64,000 bases of DNA from Pedobacter faecalis (GTDB lineage: Bacteria > Bacteroidota > Bacteroidia > Sphingobacteriales > Sphingobacteriaceae), in contig NZ_JARXOW010000001.1 of assembly GCF_030182585.1 (NCBI RefSeq), forward strand, positions 1,426,001 to 1,490,000. Direction: 5' to 3'. The notes below the pieces were generated by a model. It saw nothing but the letters and a program-made list of their open reading frames with translations, searched no databases and was not told the DNA's origin. The translations under genes were made by a program, and so were the position numbers. Shown here one piece after another: positions 9,658 through 20,000 of this stretch (its first letter is position 1; every line of letters begins with the position of its first letter).

Positions 9658-9688
9658 CGTTATATTTAGCTGTCAACTAAAAATAACG
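9658..9688. promoter_or_regulatory. Inverted repeat upstream of the Crp/Fnr-like gene
   Basis: Arms CGTTATATTTAGCTG and CAACTAAAAATAACG are complementary at 13 of 15 positions around a single T. It ends 11 bp before the start codon of the gene at 9647, so it may be an autoregulatory operator or a promoter-overlapping hairpin. A separate perfect 10-bp palindrome, TTGACGTCAA, lies at 9705-9714 over the stop codon of the preceding gene. Confidence 0.4.
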
Positions 9689-9710
9689 CAGGGCGAAACG
9701 CTAATTGACG

Positions 9711-10313
9711 TCAAATGACGGAATAACGGGTCCTATACAACGTACTATCACTAATTTTCAAAAACGCCGCCACAAACAAATCCATACGCGCACTTTCGGC
9801 CGGAAGCAGAAAAGGGTACACCTTATAAAACATCCGCACCCTTTCCGGCACCGGCAAACCCATCATATCCTCGCGGAGCTTCTCCTTGGCAGCATCATAC
9901 AGCATCACCGTACGCTGCGCAAACTCATACATACCCGTTATCAGGTAAACCTTTTTCATGGTAGTTATTCTAACGCGCGACAAGATCGTATCCTTACCCG
10001 CGCAAATCGTATACGGCGAAGCCTTCTGCTCCAGAAAACTCAGAAAAGCCACAATGCTATTGCTGCGGTAAAAGCGCAGCACATGCCTTACCCCGGCATC
10101 GCATATATACGTTACATACACATAACCCCTGATAATGTAATACGCATACAGCGGAAGATCCCCCTGATGCACCAGCACCTCATGATGCACAGGGTGAATC
10201 TCATCCATTTCGTTCCGTAGCAGCGGTTCCAGCTGCGGCGGCAGTTCAATATCCGGATTGATACTGCGTAGTAATTTCATTAGCCTGTCAAAGGCGTGAA
10301 CCATTAGAATCAT
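9711..10313 (-). CDS. Crp/Fnr-like regulator, paralogue of the adjacent gene
   Basis: The protein has 200 residues, or 197 if the second Met codon (10304) is used. It shares the layout of its neighbour: a beta-roll core (HHEVLVHQGDLPLYAYYIIRGYVYVTYI, FYRSNSIVAFLSFLEQ), a connecting helix, and a short C-terminal helix-turn-helix (ARMDLFVAAFLKISDSTLYR). The two proteins align over most of their length but have diverged strongly, so the duplication is old. They read in the same direction with a 63 bp gap. Neither has a recognisable ligand motif. They lie between two glycan loci, but nothing in the sequence ties them to either. Confidence 0.65.
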   Translation of the reverse strand: MILMVHAFDRLMKLLRSINPDIELPPQLEPLLRNEMDEIHPVHHEVLVHQGDLPLYAYYIIRGYVYVTYICDAGVRHVLRFYRSNSIVAFLSFLEQKASPYTICAGKDTILSRVRITTMKKVYLITGMYEFAQRTVMLYDAAKEKLREDMMGLPVPERVRMFYKVYPFLLPAESARMDLFVAAFLKISDSTLYRTRYSVI

Positions 10314-10344
10314 AAAATAAGTGTTAATTAGGTTTGTTTGTTAG

Positions 10345-10370
10345 AGACGGAGGTTAAATGACCTCCGTCT
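10345..10370 (-). terminator. Strong hairpin downstream of the first GH2 gene
   Basis: Arms AGACGGAGGT and ACCTCCGTCT pair perfectly over 10 bp with a 6-nt loop, about 13 bp beyond the GH2 stop codon. No long T run follows on the minus strand, so it may protect the 3' end or end transcription only weakly. Confidence 0.5.
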
Positions 10371-10382
10371 GGGAGATATTAT

Positions 10383-12914
10383 TTATTGTTTTTCCTGTGT
10401 GGGCCATGTTGGTAGACCTGCACGCATCTTTTCTAGGGCTTTCTTAACATCCTCGATCGAGCCATTTCCTGGCTCAAGCGTCAAGGCCTTTTCTTCAATT
10501 TCTATCGCTTCGTCCTTCCTGCCCAATTTGTATAATAAGTTCGCATAAGTATCATAATAGTTAGCTGTCGGTTCTTTTTCTACAGCTTTTTTGCTCCATA
10601 GCAGCGCCGTTTCTAGAGCAGCTCTATCTAAGGAATTTTCGAACAAGAACCAAGCATCGTTATTTAATATAAAAACAGATGTGAACTCTGGATACTTCAT
10701 ATTCAATTTATTTTTGATCTTAAGCCAACTTGATATGTCCTTGGCGAGATACCGGCTAAGTGCTTCTACGTCCCAAAACACCTGTTCTCCATATTCGCCA
10801 TATTTCTCAACAATTTCTTTCTCAAGCTCGCCTGTGTTTGAAGTGACCTCTTTGCTCAATAACACCGGATTAATTTTCGCTTTGATTTCGGGCGTCAAAA
10901 AATCAAGCACGGCTTTATCGAACTTAAGATTCTCTGCAAAGGCAGGTTGTTTCCATGTCTTTTTATAGGCATTTGCAAGTTCTAATACTTTGGTGAAGTC
11001 TTTTTTGCGCATTACCATCAGCGTTAGTCGCCTTAATGTTGCAGAGTCAACCTGCCCATTTTTATAAACGTCATAAAGCTCGGCAAATCGATCGTCGGTG
11101 TCCTTAACATCTAAATCTTTTCCAATTATAAATTGCTTGTCAAGTGCGAAACCCTTGGTGCTGAGGTCGATCAACTGCCCGTGCATTTCCCTCAGTCTCG
11201 TTAGAGGAATTTTAATGATCTCCCGGTCGTAGGTCATCAATCCATTTTCTTCCCCTTCTACGTCAAACGGTTGGGTGTAAATACTTCCTGACAAACCCGC
11301 ATCTTTCAATACTTTCAACTTACTTATCATACCTGCATATTTGTCTGCCAGATCTTTAGGTTGCACCTGCACATACCCCCAACCTTTCAAGTCGTCCCAT
11401 TGATGGCCCGGCACTGAAACGCCTATGCCGCCAAACTCACCTATCACTTTTGCTTTTCCTGCTATCGTCATTGGATCTCTCGGATCCGGATATGAATGCA
11501 CGTCGGTCATGTCGCTGCCTACATAAGGTTCTTTGCTATCCTCTCTGAGTTTATTGTCGACGTACAAATACTCACCGCTATGTGCATTTACAAGCCTGGT
11601 TGGGTCGGTAGCTTTTACCCAGTCGGCAATTCGTTTTTGGTCATATGCTCCCCAGCGCTCATTGAACACGACCCATGTTATTATAGAAGGATGGTTATGC
11701 AGTTGTGTTAGCGTTTCCTTAACCTCTTTCTCAAATGCCTGCTTTGCACCTTCTGGTAGTCCCTGATTAGGATTCACAAAATCCTGCCAAACTAAGACCC
11801 CGATTTTGTCTGCGTGGTAGTACCATCTTGCAGGTTCCACTTTGATGTGTTTGCGAATGGTGTTAAAACCCATCGCTTTTATGGCTTTGATGTCAAACGC
11901 TAAGGCCTCGTCAGTAGGGGCGGTATACAAGCCATCAGGCCAGAAACCCTGATCTAGCGTACCAAGATTGAAATAAGGCTTATTGTTTAAAAAAATCCTA
12001 TCGACACCCTTTTCGTCTTTTTGGATCGCGACCTTCCGCATACCAAAGTAGCTATATACCTTATCTTTTCCAAGGGTTACCGTTAGGTCGTATAGGTATG
12101 GATCGTCGGGACTCCATAGCCTGGGATTCCTAATCGGAACGATTATCTGTGTGTTGCTTTTTCCTTTGATCTTTTTTCCTGCGACTTCCAGGCTGACGTC
12201 AGCATTATGAGCAGATTTAACCGTGACTTTAATAACAGACTTATCTATATCAGGGGTAATTGTTAAACCCGATATGAACTTTTCGGGCACAACTTCCAGC
12301 CAAACCGTTTGCCAGATGCCGCTGCTTGAGGTGTAATAAATGTTTTTAGGGTCCAATGTTTGCTTGCCATGAGGATTCAAACCGCTATCGCTTAAATCTT
12401 GGACTTTCACAACCAGCTCGTTTTGGCCTTGTTTGAGCTCGTCGGTGATATCGAATGAAAATTCAGTATATCCGCCGCTGTGTGTTCCTATATCTAAACC
12501 ATTTAGGACAACTGTCGCTTCACAGTCAACTGCCCCGAAGTGAAGTAATATTCTTTTGCCTTTATTTGTTGTTGGCTTGTTAAATTTTTTTTTGTAGCAA
12601 AGAGTTTGTGTAGGTGACAGTTTTTGTCCAACGCCGGACATGAAACTTTCAATGGGATATGGTACGAGTATTTTTCCTCCCTGATCCTTACTTGAATTTT
12701 TTTCTATTATAGCGTACTCCCAAAGCCCGTTCAGATTCCCCCAACCAGACCTTTTGAATTGAGGATTTGGGTGCTCCTTTAAGGGCAACCTGTCGTCCGA
12801 AATCTTGGTCCATCTTGTGTCCAGTTGATGTTTTCCTAGTTTGACCTGAGAATACAAACACAGTGCTGCCATCTGGCAGAGCATTACCATTACACCTTTT
12901 TTGAAGTTGTTCAT
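10383..12914 (-). CDS. GH2 family glycoside hydrolase with extra helical/TPR C-terminus
   Basis: This is an 843-residue secreted enzyme with a signal peptide to about residue 22. It carries the GH2 sugar-binding domain (FKRSGWGNLNGLWEYAI ... ILLHFGAVDCEATVVLNGLD), an Ig-like domain and a TIM barrel. The likely acid/base is Glu419 in VVFNERWG and the likely nucleophile is Glu493 in VIGEFGG. It is clearly paralogous to the GH2 gene at 23476-25326, but carries about 230 extra C-terminal residues. These include a TPR-like repeat (NYYDTYANLLYKLGRKDEAI). It is last in the operon after the S9 peptidase, and is AT-richer than its paralogue. Beta-galactosidase, mannosidase or glucuronidase activity cannot be told apart from sequence alone. 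Confidence 0.85.
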   Translation of the reverse strand: MNNFKKGVMVMLCQMAALCLYSQVKLGKHQLDTRWTKISDDRLPLKEHPNPQFKRSGWGNLNGLWEYAIIEKNSSKDQGGKILVPYPIESFMSGVGQKLSPTQTLCYKKKFNKPTTNKGKRILLHFGAVDCEATVVLNGLDIGTHSGGYTEFSFDITDELKQGQNELVVKVQDLSDSGLNPHGKQTLDPKNIYYTSSSGIWQTVWLEVVPEKFISGLTITPDIDKSVIKVTVKSAHNADVSLEVAGKKIKGKSNTQIIVPIRNPRLWSPDDPYLYDLTVTLGKDKVYSYFGMRKVAIQKDEKGVDRIFLNNKPYFNLGTLDQGFWPDGLYTAPTDEALAFDIKAIKAMGFNTIRKHIKVEPARWYYHADKIGVLVWQDFVNPNQGLPEGAKQAFEKEVKETLTQLHNHPSIITWVVFNERWGAYDQKRIADWVKATDPTRLVNAHSGEYLYVDNKLREDSKEPYVGSDMTDVHSYPDPRDPMTIAGKAKVIGEFGGIGVSVPGHQWDDLKGWGYVQVQPKDLADKYAGMISKLKVLKDAGLSGSIYTQPFDVEGEENGLMTYDREIIKIPLTRLREMHGQLIDLSTKGFALDKQFIIGKDLDVKDTDDRFAELYDVYKNGQVDSATLRRLTLMVMRKKDFTKVLELANAYKKTWKQPAFAENLKFDKAVLDFLTPEIKAKINPVLLSKEVTSNTGELEKEIVEKYGEYGEQVFWDVEALSRYLAKDISSWLKIKNKLNMKYPEFTSVFILNNDAWFLFENSLDRAALETALLWSKKAVEKEPTANYYDTYANLLYKLGRKDEAIEIEEKALTLEPGNGSIEDVKKALEKMRAGLPTWPTQEKQ

Positions 12915-12937
12915 TATCTATTTTATGTTTATTTTGA

Positions 12938-15517
12938 TTAGTTGCCTACCATCCAATTTGGCATCGCCTTGTTCTTTAAATAGTGATCAAAAAACTGTTG
13001 CTGTCGAACAGTAAAGTCCCACCTATTCGTTGAGGAACCCAGTTCATGACCTTCATTATCATATTTAAGAAGCCAAGTCGGCCTTTTAAGTCGTCTTAGA
13101 GCTGCGTACAACTCAACGCCTTGTGAGAAATATACTTTTTCATCGTTCGGGTTATGCATAATTAGCAATGGCGTCGTGACATTATCTGCGAAGAAAATCG
13201 GTGAGTTCCGGATGAAAGTAGCAGGATCTGCCCATGGTTTTGTACCAGTGTTTAATTGGTTAAATTGATTGAATGTTTGTCTTGTTCGATCACCCCAAAT
13301 CTCTGAAAACTCATTAATCAAGTTACATACACCGGCAGACTGCTGTGCCGCCCTGAATAGGTGAGTGTGTGTAATTAGTATATTTGTTTCGTACCCTCCA
13401 AAGCTATGCCCCTGTACACCAAGTTTTCCCGGATCAAACCATGTAAATTTTCGGAAGTAATCAACTGCGGAGACTATTGTGTTTGTTATATACTCACTAT
13501 TACGTCCCGTCTTATATTGAAAGTCTGGAGCAAATACGAGGTATCCATTACTTACATACCAGGAAATGTCTAGATCTCCATTGCTTAAGCGGGGTGGCTT
13601 ATAAACGTTTGCTTCATCACTTTTCTTTTCATACAAATTGAATATGGTCGGGTACTTTTTATTAGCATCGAAATCTTCTGGTTTATAAAGAATTCCAGAT
13701 GTTTCTTCTCCGGTCGGCAGCCTCCACTTTATCAATTCCGTGTACATCCAATTGAAATTTTTCTCCGGAAAAATGTTACTTACTCTTCTCAAACTTTTAA
13801 AGTCTTCAGTGACAAATAAGTTTGGTGATTCGGTCGCGCTCATACGCGAGACTAAGTACGTCTTGTGGTACCTAGACTTCTGAGGTTTGTCGAGGCTGTA
13901 ATAAACCCCATACGACCTTGATGTGTTCACAGTATAATAAGCAACGTTATTTAAGCGAGTGGTGTCGAAGCTAAATTCTGACTTTACGTCCCACAAGAGA
14001 ATGGCTGATTTCTTGTCGTCTATTTTTATTGCAGATATTAAAAGGGTACTGCTCGGAAGATTATTAGCTTCCAATTTTCTGAATTGAACGTTGTTTAGCC
14101 GACCGAGCCCATGTGTGATATTCACAGGCTCCCTTTTTCCGGATAAATCAAGTGACCAGATGTCGTATTTGTCATAGACGAGAATATTGTCACTGTTAGG
14201 AAGCCAGCCGCATCTCCCAAAGAAAGACTTTCGCGCTGGTATTTCCGTTTGTTCGTCGAAAAGGGCTTCGGAAACTTGTCCGGAGATCTTTCGTGTTTCC
14301 CTTGTTTCAATTTCATAAGCAAAGTACGCTCGCTCCGCATAATCTGCCCATACGACGTATTTGCCAGACGGTGAAAAGTTCGCCCTAGGCAGCTTATGTG
14401 ACTTTTGGAATGTTTTAATCAGCTTTTTGCTTCCGTCAAGTAATGAGACAATATTCAATGAGTAAGTCTGACTGTTCCAATAGTATTCATCCTCATTCAT
14501 ATCGTTAGAAGTTTCAAGCATGTAATTACTTTTTTCTTCCATCGTTAGTCTAGTGGTGTCCGTATTTAATTGAAAAACTTTACGGTTTGCAAGCCTATAT
14601 ATTAACCTAATAGTTGACATTTGCTTATATCTATTAATGAATGGACTTTTATAATTCCAAATTTTTCCTCCGGCACTAGTGTCTTTAAAATTGTCTGAAC
14701 TGGGTACGGCGTTTTTGGCATTAAAAATTATAGCCTGTCCATCCAACGTAAATGCAATGTTACCGTTGTCAATGCAAAATTTTGATTTAACTCCACATGT
14801 GGTGCTGTCGACTATTTTTGTACTACACTTCATACCGCGACGATAATACCATACAGAGTAATCTCTTTCGTTTGCCCCGGTTGACAAAAATGCTATCTGG
14901 GTCGTCTTTTTATGACTAGTTACTGCTAGATAATTACTAGACTTAAACACCGTGTCACATTTGCCCTTGGTTAAATGATAGGAAAGTATGGATGATCTTG
15001 TGCAGATAAGAATACCTAAATTTTCCTCATCGATTTCGTACGTGTTAGTTTGAGCCGATATTTTTTTGAGTTGTTTTGTGTTTAGATTCCTCACATACAG
15101 ACTTTGGTCAGTCGTTTTATATACCAGCCAGTTTTCTTTACCGGCGCGAAACAACTTGAAGTCTTGAACAGCTCCGATTGACTCCAACTTCTCAGACCGT
15201 ATGTCGAAGAGATTTAGATGACTTTCGTTGATAAAAACTAGGGTTTTGCTATCGTCAGTAAATGACAATTTGATCTCACCTCTAAAGGCACCGAAGAGTT
15301 TTCTATAGTTCTCTTTTATTCCTTGAAGGATCAGATAGGTTCCAGAAGTGACGGATCCATAACTATACCCGACATACCTCCCATCGCCGCTGATCTCCTT
15401 TTTGTCTCCTAAACTTTCCCAAGATTTAAAGCTGTCAATTGCAAGTGGCCTTTTTTGGGCTAAAGCAGATGGAATTGCACAATGGCAAATAATTATCGAG
15501 ATCAAATATTTCAACAT
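12938..15517 (-). CDS. S9 family (prolyl oligopeptidase-like) peptidase
   Basis: This 859-residue protein has a signal peptide (MLKYLISIIICHCAIPSALAQ). The first 600 or so residues look like a beta-propeller. The alpha/beta-hydrolase domain at the C-terminus carries nucleophile Ser705 in GHSFGG, Asp792 in NPNDEKV and His824 in EGHELGS, which is a complete triad in the S9 order. It should cleave peptides, or possibly esters, in the periplasm or at the cell surface. Its place directly after a susC-susD pair suggests that the pair imports a peptide or glycopeptide. It is strongly AT-rich (a sampled row at 14881 is 20/60 G+C) compared with genes outside the island. Confidence 0.82.
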   Translation of the reverse strand: MLKYLISIIICHCAIPSALAQKRPLAIDSFKSWESLGDKKEISGDGRYVGYSYGSVTSGTYLILQGIKENYRKLFGAFRGEIKLSFTDDSKTLVFINESHLNLFDIRSEKLESIGAVQDFKLFRAGKENWLVYKTTDQSLYVRNLNTKQLKKISAQTNTYEIDEENLGILICTRSSILSYHLTKGKCDTVFKSSNYLAVTSHKKTTQIAFLSTGANERDYSVWYYRRGMKCSTKIVDSTTCGVKSKFCIDNGNIAFTLDGQAIIFNAKNAVPSSDNFKDTSAGGKIWNYKSPFINRYKQMSTIRLIYRLANRKVFQLNTDTTRLTMEEKSNYMLETSNDMNEDEYYWNSQTYSLNIVSLLDGSKKLIKTFQKSHKLPRANFSPSGKYVVWADYAERAYFAYEIETRETRKISGQVSEALFDEQTEIPARKSFFGRCGWLPNSDNILVYDKYDIWSLDLSGKREPVNITHGLGRLNNVQFRKLEANNLPSSTLLISAIKIDDKKSAILLWDVKSEFSFDTTRLNNVAYYTVNTSRSYGVYYSLDKPQKSRYHKTYLVSRMSATESPNLFVTEDFKSLRRVSNIFPEKNFNWMYTELIKWRLPTGEETSGILYKPEDFDANKKYPTIFNLYEKKSDEANVYKPPRLSNGDLDISWYVSNGYLVFAPDFQYKTGRNSEYITNTIVSAVDYFRKFTWFDPGKLGVQGHSFGGYETNILITHTHLFRAAQQSAGVCNLINEFSEIWGDRTRQTFNQFNQLNTGTKPWADPATFIRNSPIFFADNVTTPLLIMHNPNDEKVYFSQGVELYAALRRLKRPTWLLKYDNEGHELGSSTNRWDFTVRQQQFFDHYLKNKAMPNWMVGN

Positions 15518-15547
15518 TATCTTAGATTTAGTGAAATCCGCAGCTAT

Positions 15548-17011
15548 CTAATTTGAGGGATAGCCTGGATTTTGATTGTTCTTAAGGTTCGGATTGGTTC
15601 GTAAATCAGTGACAGGAATTGGATAAAGCGACTTGTACGGCAGCCACACACCATGTTTTGAGGGGGCAACTTTGCTCATTATCTCATCAACTTTCCCTGT
15701 TCTCTTGAGGTCAAGCCATCGATGTCCGAACTCTAAAAAAAACTCAAATTTCCTCTGAGTCAATATCTCATCTATTATTGACTCTTTACTGCCATCAGTA
15801 AAGTCTTTTAAACCAGCCCTATGTCTAATCACATTAATGTCATCTAGAGCGGAGTTGGCTCCTGACAATTTCCCTAAATTTGCTCGGGATTCTGCACGAA
15901 TCAAGAATTGTTCAGCCAGTCGAAACATGACGAGATATTCTTGACGAGGCTTATTTCTTTCCCAGATCTTATATTTAAAAGAGTACGGAAAGGCATTCCC
16001 ATCTACCGTGACTACTGCTGTCCAAATATCTTTACGCCGGTCTCCCACCTCGAATTCATCGTAAATATAATTACTGAGATATACAGGCCTTTCGAATCCA
16101 TTTGGGCCTGGTACTGAGACACCATCCCCTTCGGCTAACACATAGGCTTGCGCATCGTATGTATTTACGCCCGCTTCGGTTGGCTGTAACTGCCAAATCG
16201 CTTCTTTGCTATCCTTTAGAAAGGTCCTTTCCAGAGTCTCGATTTTAAATAAACTTTTATCTTCAATGAGGTTCGTTGACTCTTCCTCCGCGTCTTCCCA
16301 ATTTCCAATAAATAGGTAAACCCTGGCCAAAAGTGCGGTTGCAGTGCTTCTATTTGGTCTTAAACGTTCAGCTACGAAATTAGTAGAATTGCCGTCAAGA
16401 TACTCTTCACTTAGTGTCAGTTGAGCTTCTTTTAGGTCTTTGACAATTTGATCGTAAACTAATGACTTCCTTACTCTTCCGGCTAGACTGTTTTTTTGAA
16501 TCTCCGTCGATGTCAAAAGTGGAACATCTCCATACAGGTTAACTAAGTAAAAGTAGGCAAATGCTCTTAGAAACTTAGCTTCTCCTAACAACTGGCCTCT
16601 AATTTTATCGCTCATTTTTGTTGATTCCCCTATTCCTTCTATTGCGGAATTAGCCCTAAAAATAAGTTCATATAACTCCTGCCAAAACAGTTGATCTCCT
16701 TCATTTGTAAGAGAATTAGTATATAATATAGACAATAAGTTAGACGGATCTGTCACTGGGATTAACTCATCCGCTGATAAGCCAGCTTTCATAGAGAGAC
16801 CTTGACCAGTAAACATGCTGTTACTTAATCTCGTGAAAATTCCGATTAACACAGCGTTTGCCGTAGCATCAGAATTATACACCTCTTTGCTCACAATTTG
16901 ATCAATTGGAGCTTCAACTTCAATCAGTTTTTTGCAACCATAAAATGTTGTTAATGCTATGAGTACCGTCACAATAGCAACTGCATCTCTACGTTTGTAG
17001 GTATTTTTCAT
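15548..17011 (-). CDS. SusD/RagB family lipoprotein
   Basis: This 487-residue lipoprotein has Cys26 (FYGCKKLIEVEAPID). Typical SusD signatures are the early helices (LGEAKFLRAFAYFYLVNLYGDVPLL), the middle AEQFLIRAESRANLGKLSGA, and the end ILTQRKFEFFLEFGHRWLDLKRTGK with LYPIPVTDLRTNPNLKNNQNPGY. It starts 3 bp after the susC stop and is the lid partner of that transporter. It is shorter than the first SusD in the window and AT-rich (the sampled row at 16441 is 21/60 G+C). Its ligand is unknown. Confidence 0.95.
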   Translation of the reverse strand: MKNTYKRRDAVAIVTVLIALTTFYGCKKLIEVEAPIDQIVSKEVYNSDATANAVLIGIFTRLSNSMFTGQGLSMKAGLSADELIPVTDPSNLLSILYTNSLTNEGDQLFWQELYELIFRANSAIEGIGESTKMSDKIRGQLLGEAKFLRAFAYFYLVNLYGDVPLLTSTEIQKNSLAGRVRKSLVYDQIVKDLKEAQLTLSEEYLDGNSTNFVAERLRPNRSTATALLARVYLFIGNWEDAEEESTNLIEDKSLFKIETLERTFLKDSKEAIWQLQPTEAGVNTYDAQAYVLAEGDGVSVPGPNGFERPVYLSNYIYDEFEVGDRRKDIWTAVVTVDGNAFPYSFKYKIWERNKPRQEYLVMFRLAEQFLIRAESRANLGKLSGANSALDDINVIRHRAGLKDFTDGSKESIIDEILTQRKFEFFLEFGHRWLDLKRTGKVDEIMSKVAPSKHGVWLPYKSLYPIPVTDLRTNPNLKNNQNPGYPSN

Positions 17012-17014
17012 TTT

Positions 17015-20000
17015 TTAAAAAGTAATTTGTAGTCCGACAACTATTGTCCGAAGTAATGGCAACGATGAGATAGATTTCGTTTCAGGGTCAAAACCTTTAT
17101 ATTTCGTTAGCGTCCAGAGATTTTGACCCTGCATATAAATCTTCAAGTTTCTAGCTTTTATCTTTTTCGAGACTCTTTCCGAAAATGAGTACGAAAAAGA
17201 GATGTTTTTTAATTTGATATACGACGCGTCGACATATGCAAAGTCACTCGCCTCAAGAAGACTAAAGGATGCCCAATCTTCTTCAGATTTTAAATAGTTA
17301 ACCTTGGGAATGTTTGAAACATCTCCTGGCTTCTGCCAACGATCGGCAAAATCTTCCATGACATTCAAAGGACCGCCCCCAGCTGACCCGAAATAGTTAA
17401 GTAACGGGTTTCTCGCCACCTGTTTTGAGAACTGGAACAAAATATTTAATGAGAATCCTTTATATGTAAATGAATTCAAAAATCCGCCATAGAATTGCGC
17501 ATCTGTTCTGATGCTCTTTGTTGTCGTATCTGGTTCAAACGTATTATTTCCGAACCTATCTTTGAACCGTAGCCTTCCAGTTAATGGGTCAACGCCAGCT
17601 GACTCATAGACTGAAGCTTGTCCATAGAAAGGCTTTCCTAGTTCTAGATATGTAGTGTAGTTAGACTGTTCAAAATTGTCGAACGAAACAAGTTTGTTTT
17701 TAACAGTTGAGAAGTTAATGGCGCTTGTCCAATTGAATAAGTTCGATTTTATATTTTCTGTCGTGACAACACTTTCAAAGCCGGCTATTTGCACGGTTGC
17801 AGGAAAATTTGTGAAAGCTATTCCTGGACCAACGGTACTTGGAAGTGGCTGGCCAATCAGTTGGTTATCAGATCTATTTTTAAAGAAACTTGCAGAAGTA
17901 AATATTCGATCCTCAAAAAATCCGGTTTCAATCCCTAACTCGAATTTTCTGGTTGTTTCCCAATGATAATTGCTATTAAATATGCCAGTGGTTTGGTAAC
18001 CCTTCACACCTAAATACGGATCAGTTGCATTAACTGAACTATATCTCTCTAAGTACTGATAGTCTCCGATACCATCATTGCCAGATGAGCCGTAACTCGC
18101 TCTTATTTTTCCGAAACTAAAGAAAGACGGCATGGATTTAAATATCTTTTCTTCACTAATTATCCACGCAACACCAACTGATGCAAAATTACCAAATTGT
18201 TGTCCAGGGCCAAACCTTGAACTGCCATCTCGTCTGGCTGCTATATTGAGGAGATATTTATTGTCAAAATTGTAGTTGATTCTACCAAACATTGCGGAGT
18301 ATTTATATTGGGACGATGTGTTTTTTACTCGAGGACTTAAGCCAAGTTCCAGATTCTCAACTAAGGCATCATGAGTAAACCCTCCGACATCAATTAACTC
18401 CGTTGCCGCACTAGTAGTTTGAAAGGATCCGCCAATTAAAAGATTTAGTTTCCCCTCCCCAATATTTGCTTTATAGCTAACTTGCGGTTCCGCATTCATA
18501 TTTATGATATTATTTTCATTAAAGGCTGCAGCGGCAGTCGCACCCTTTGTTTCTGGGGGCGATGCTGAAATTACTCTATACCTCCTTATTGAGTTGCCTC
18601 TAGTTCTGTTATATCCAAGTGTTGTCTTAAATTCAAGAGAGGAAAATGGCTCATAGGATAAGTCAGCTGTAGCTATTATATTGTCTATTGTAGCCTCATA
18701 TTTTTTTGCCAGTTCGGCATACGGGTTGTCCCAACTTCTCGCACCGGAAGGCATTTTTTCCCAATTTAACTCCCCGTCCTCCGTTTTTAATGATGGTGCA
18801 TTCGGAGCCAAAGACAATGACAGTGCAGTTAAATCTATACCGGGTAGGGTGTTTTTGTTTGAGATGTAAGCTCCGGAAATGGTAGTTTTAAGCTTTTGAT
18901 TGTCGGTTGTTCCAGTTATACTGAAATGTATCCCTCCTTTTTGATTAAAGTTATCATCCTCAAAAACAGTATTTTCTCTATTAAAGTTTCCGCCGATTAT
19001 ATATTGCGTTTTTGACGTGCCTCCCGCAAGCGTAGCTTGGAAATTTGTATATCTTGCGGCGCTACCGATCAACTCTTCCTGCCAATCGGTATATCGGTTC
19101 TGGTTCCAAAACTTTAGATCCGATAGTGGCCTAGAACTGTTATACGGTAATGTTTCTATATTAATGCCGCTGTTCGCATATGCTTCCTTGCGAAGGTTTA
19201 AATACTGGTCAGTGTTTAACATTTTCACCCTAGAGGGCACGTTGGACCATCCACTATGTGCGTTTACTTCTAGTTTTGTTTCACCAATCTTGCCCTTTTT
19301 AGTAGTGATTAATATTACTCCGTTTGCTCCGCGACTACCGTATATAGAAGTAGCGTCTGCGTCTTTTAATACTTCAATGGACATGATACTACTTGGGCTT
19401 AAAAAGCTTAGTGAGGAAAGTAAATTCCCTGTGAACCCGGGGTGCCCTAATCCAGGTATATTGTTTACGATTGGCATACCGTCGACGACTATTAAGGGAG
19501 ACGTTTCGAAATTTAACGAATTCCTACCACGTATTTGCAGGTTGACAGGGCCACCAGCTAGGCCGGTTAGAGGAACAATTTCTAACCCCGGTACGCGACC
19601 TTGCAATGCTAATAGTGGATTATTAACTGGTTGTTTTTCAATGTCTTCCGCCTTAACTGTCGAGATGTTCCCGGTACTTAACCTCCTAGAGGTAACCCCA
19701 TAAGCTTGTATCTGCACTTCGTCCAGTTTACTCGAACTCTGCTGCAATTGAACATAATTAAACTCCTTACTTACAGAAACCTCCCTCGTCACATAACCCA
19801 AATAACTCACAACCAACACTGCCCCTTCATCCACATTCTTCAACATAAAATTTCCTCCGGCGTCTGTCGATGTAGAGCCTTTGCCGCTTTTTACACTTAC
19901 CGTGGCACCAGCTAGGCCGTTGCCTAGGGAGTCCACCACCTTACCCCGTACATCAATGGCCTGAAATCGGGCAATAATGTTATCGATTATGGTACCGGAC

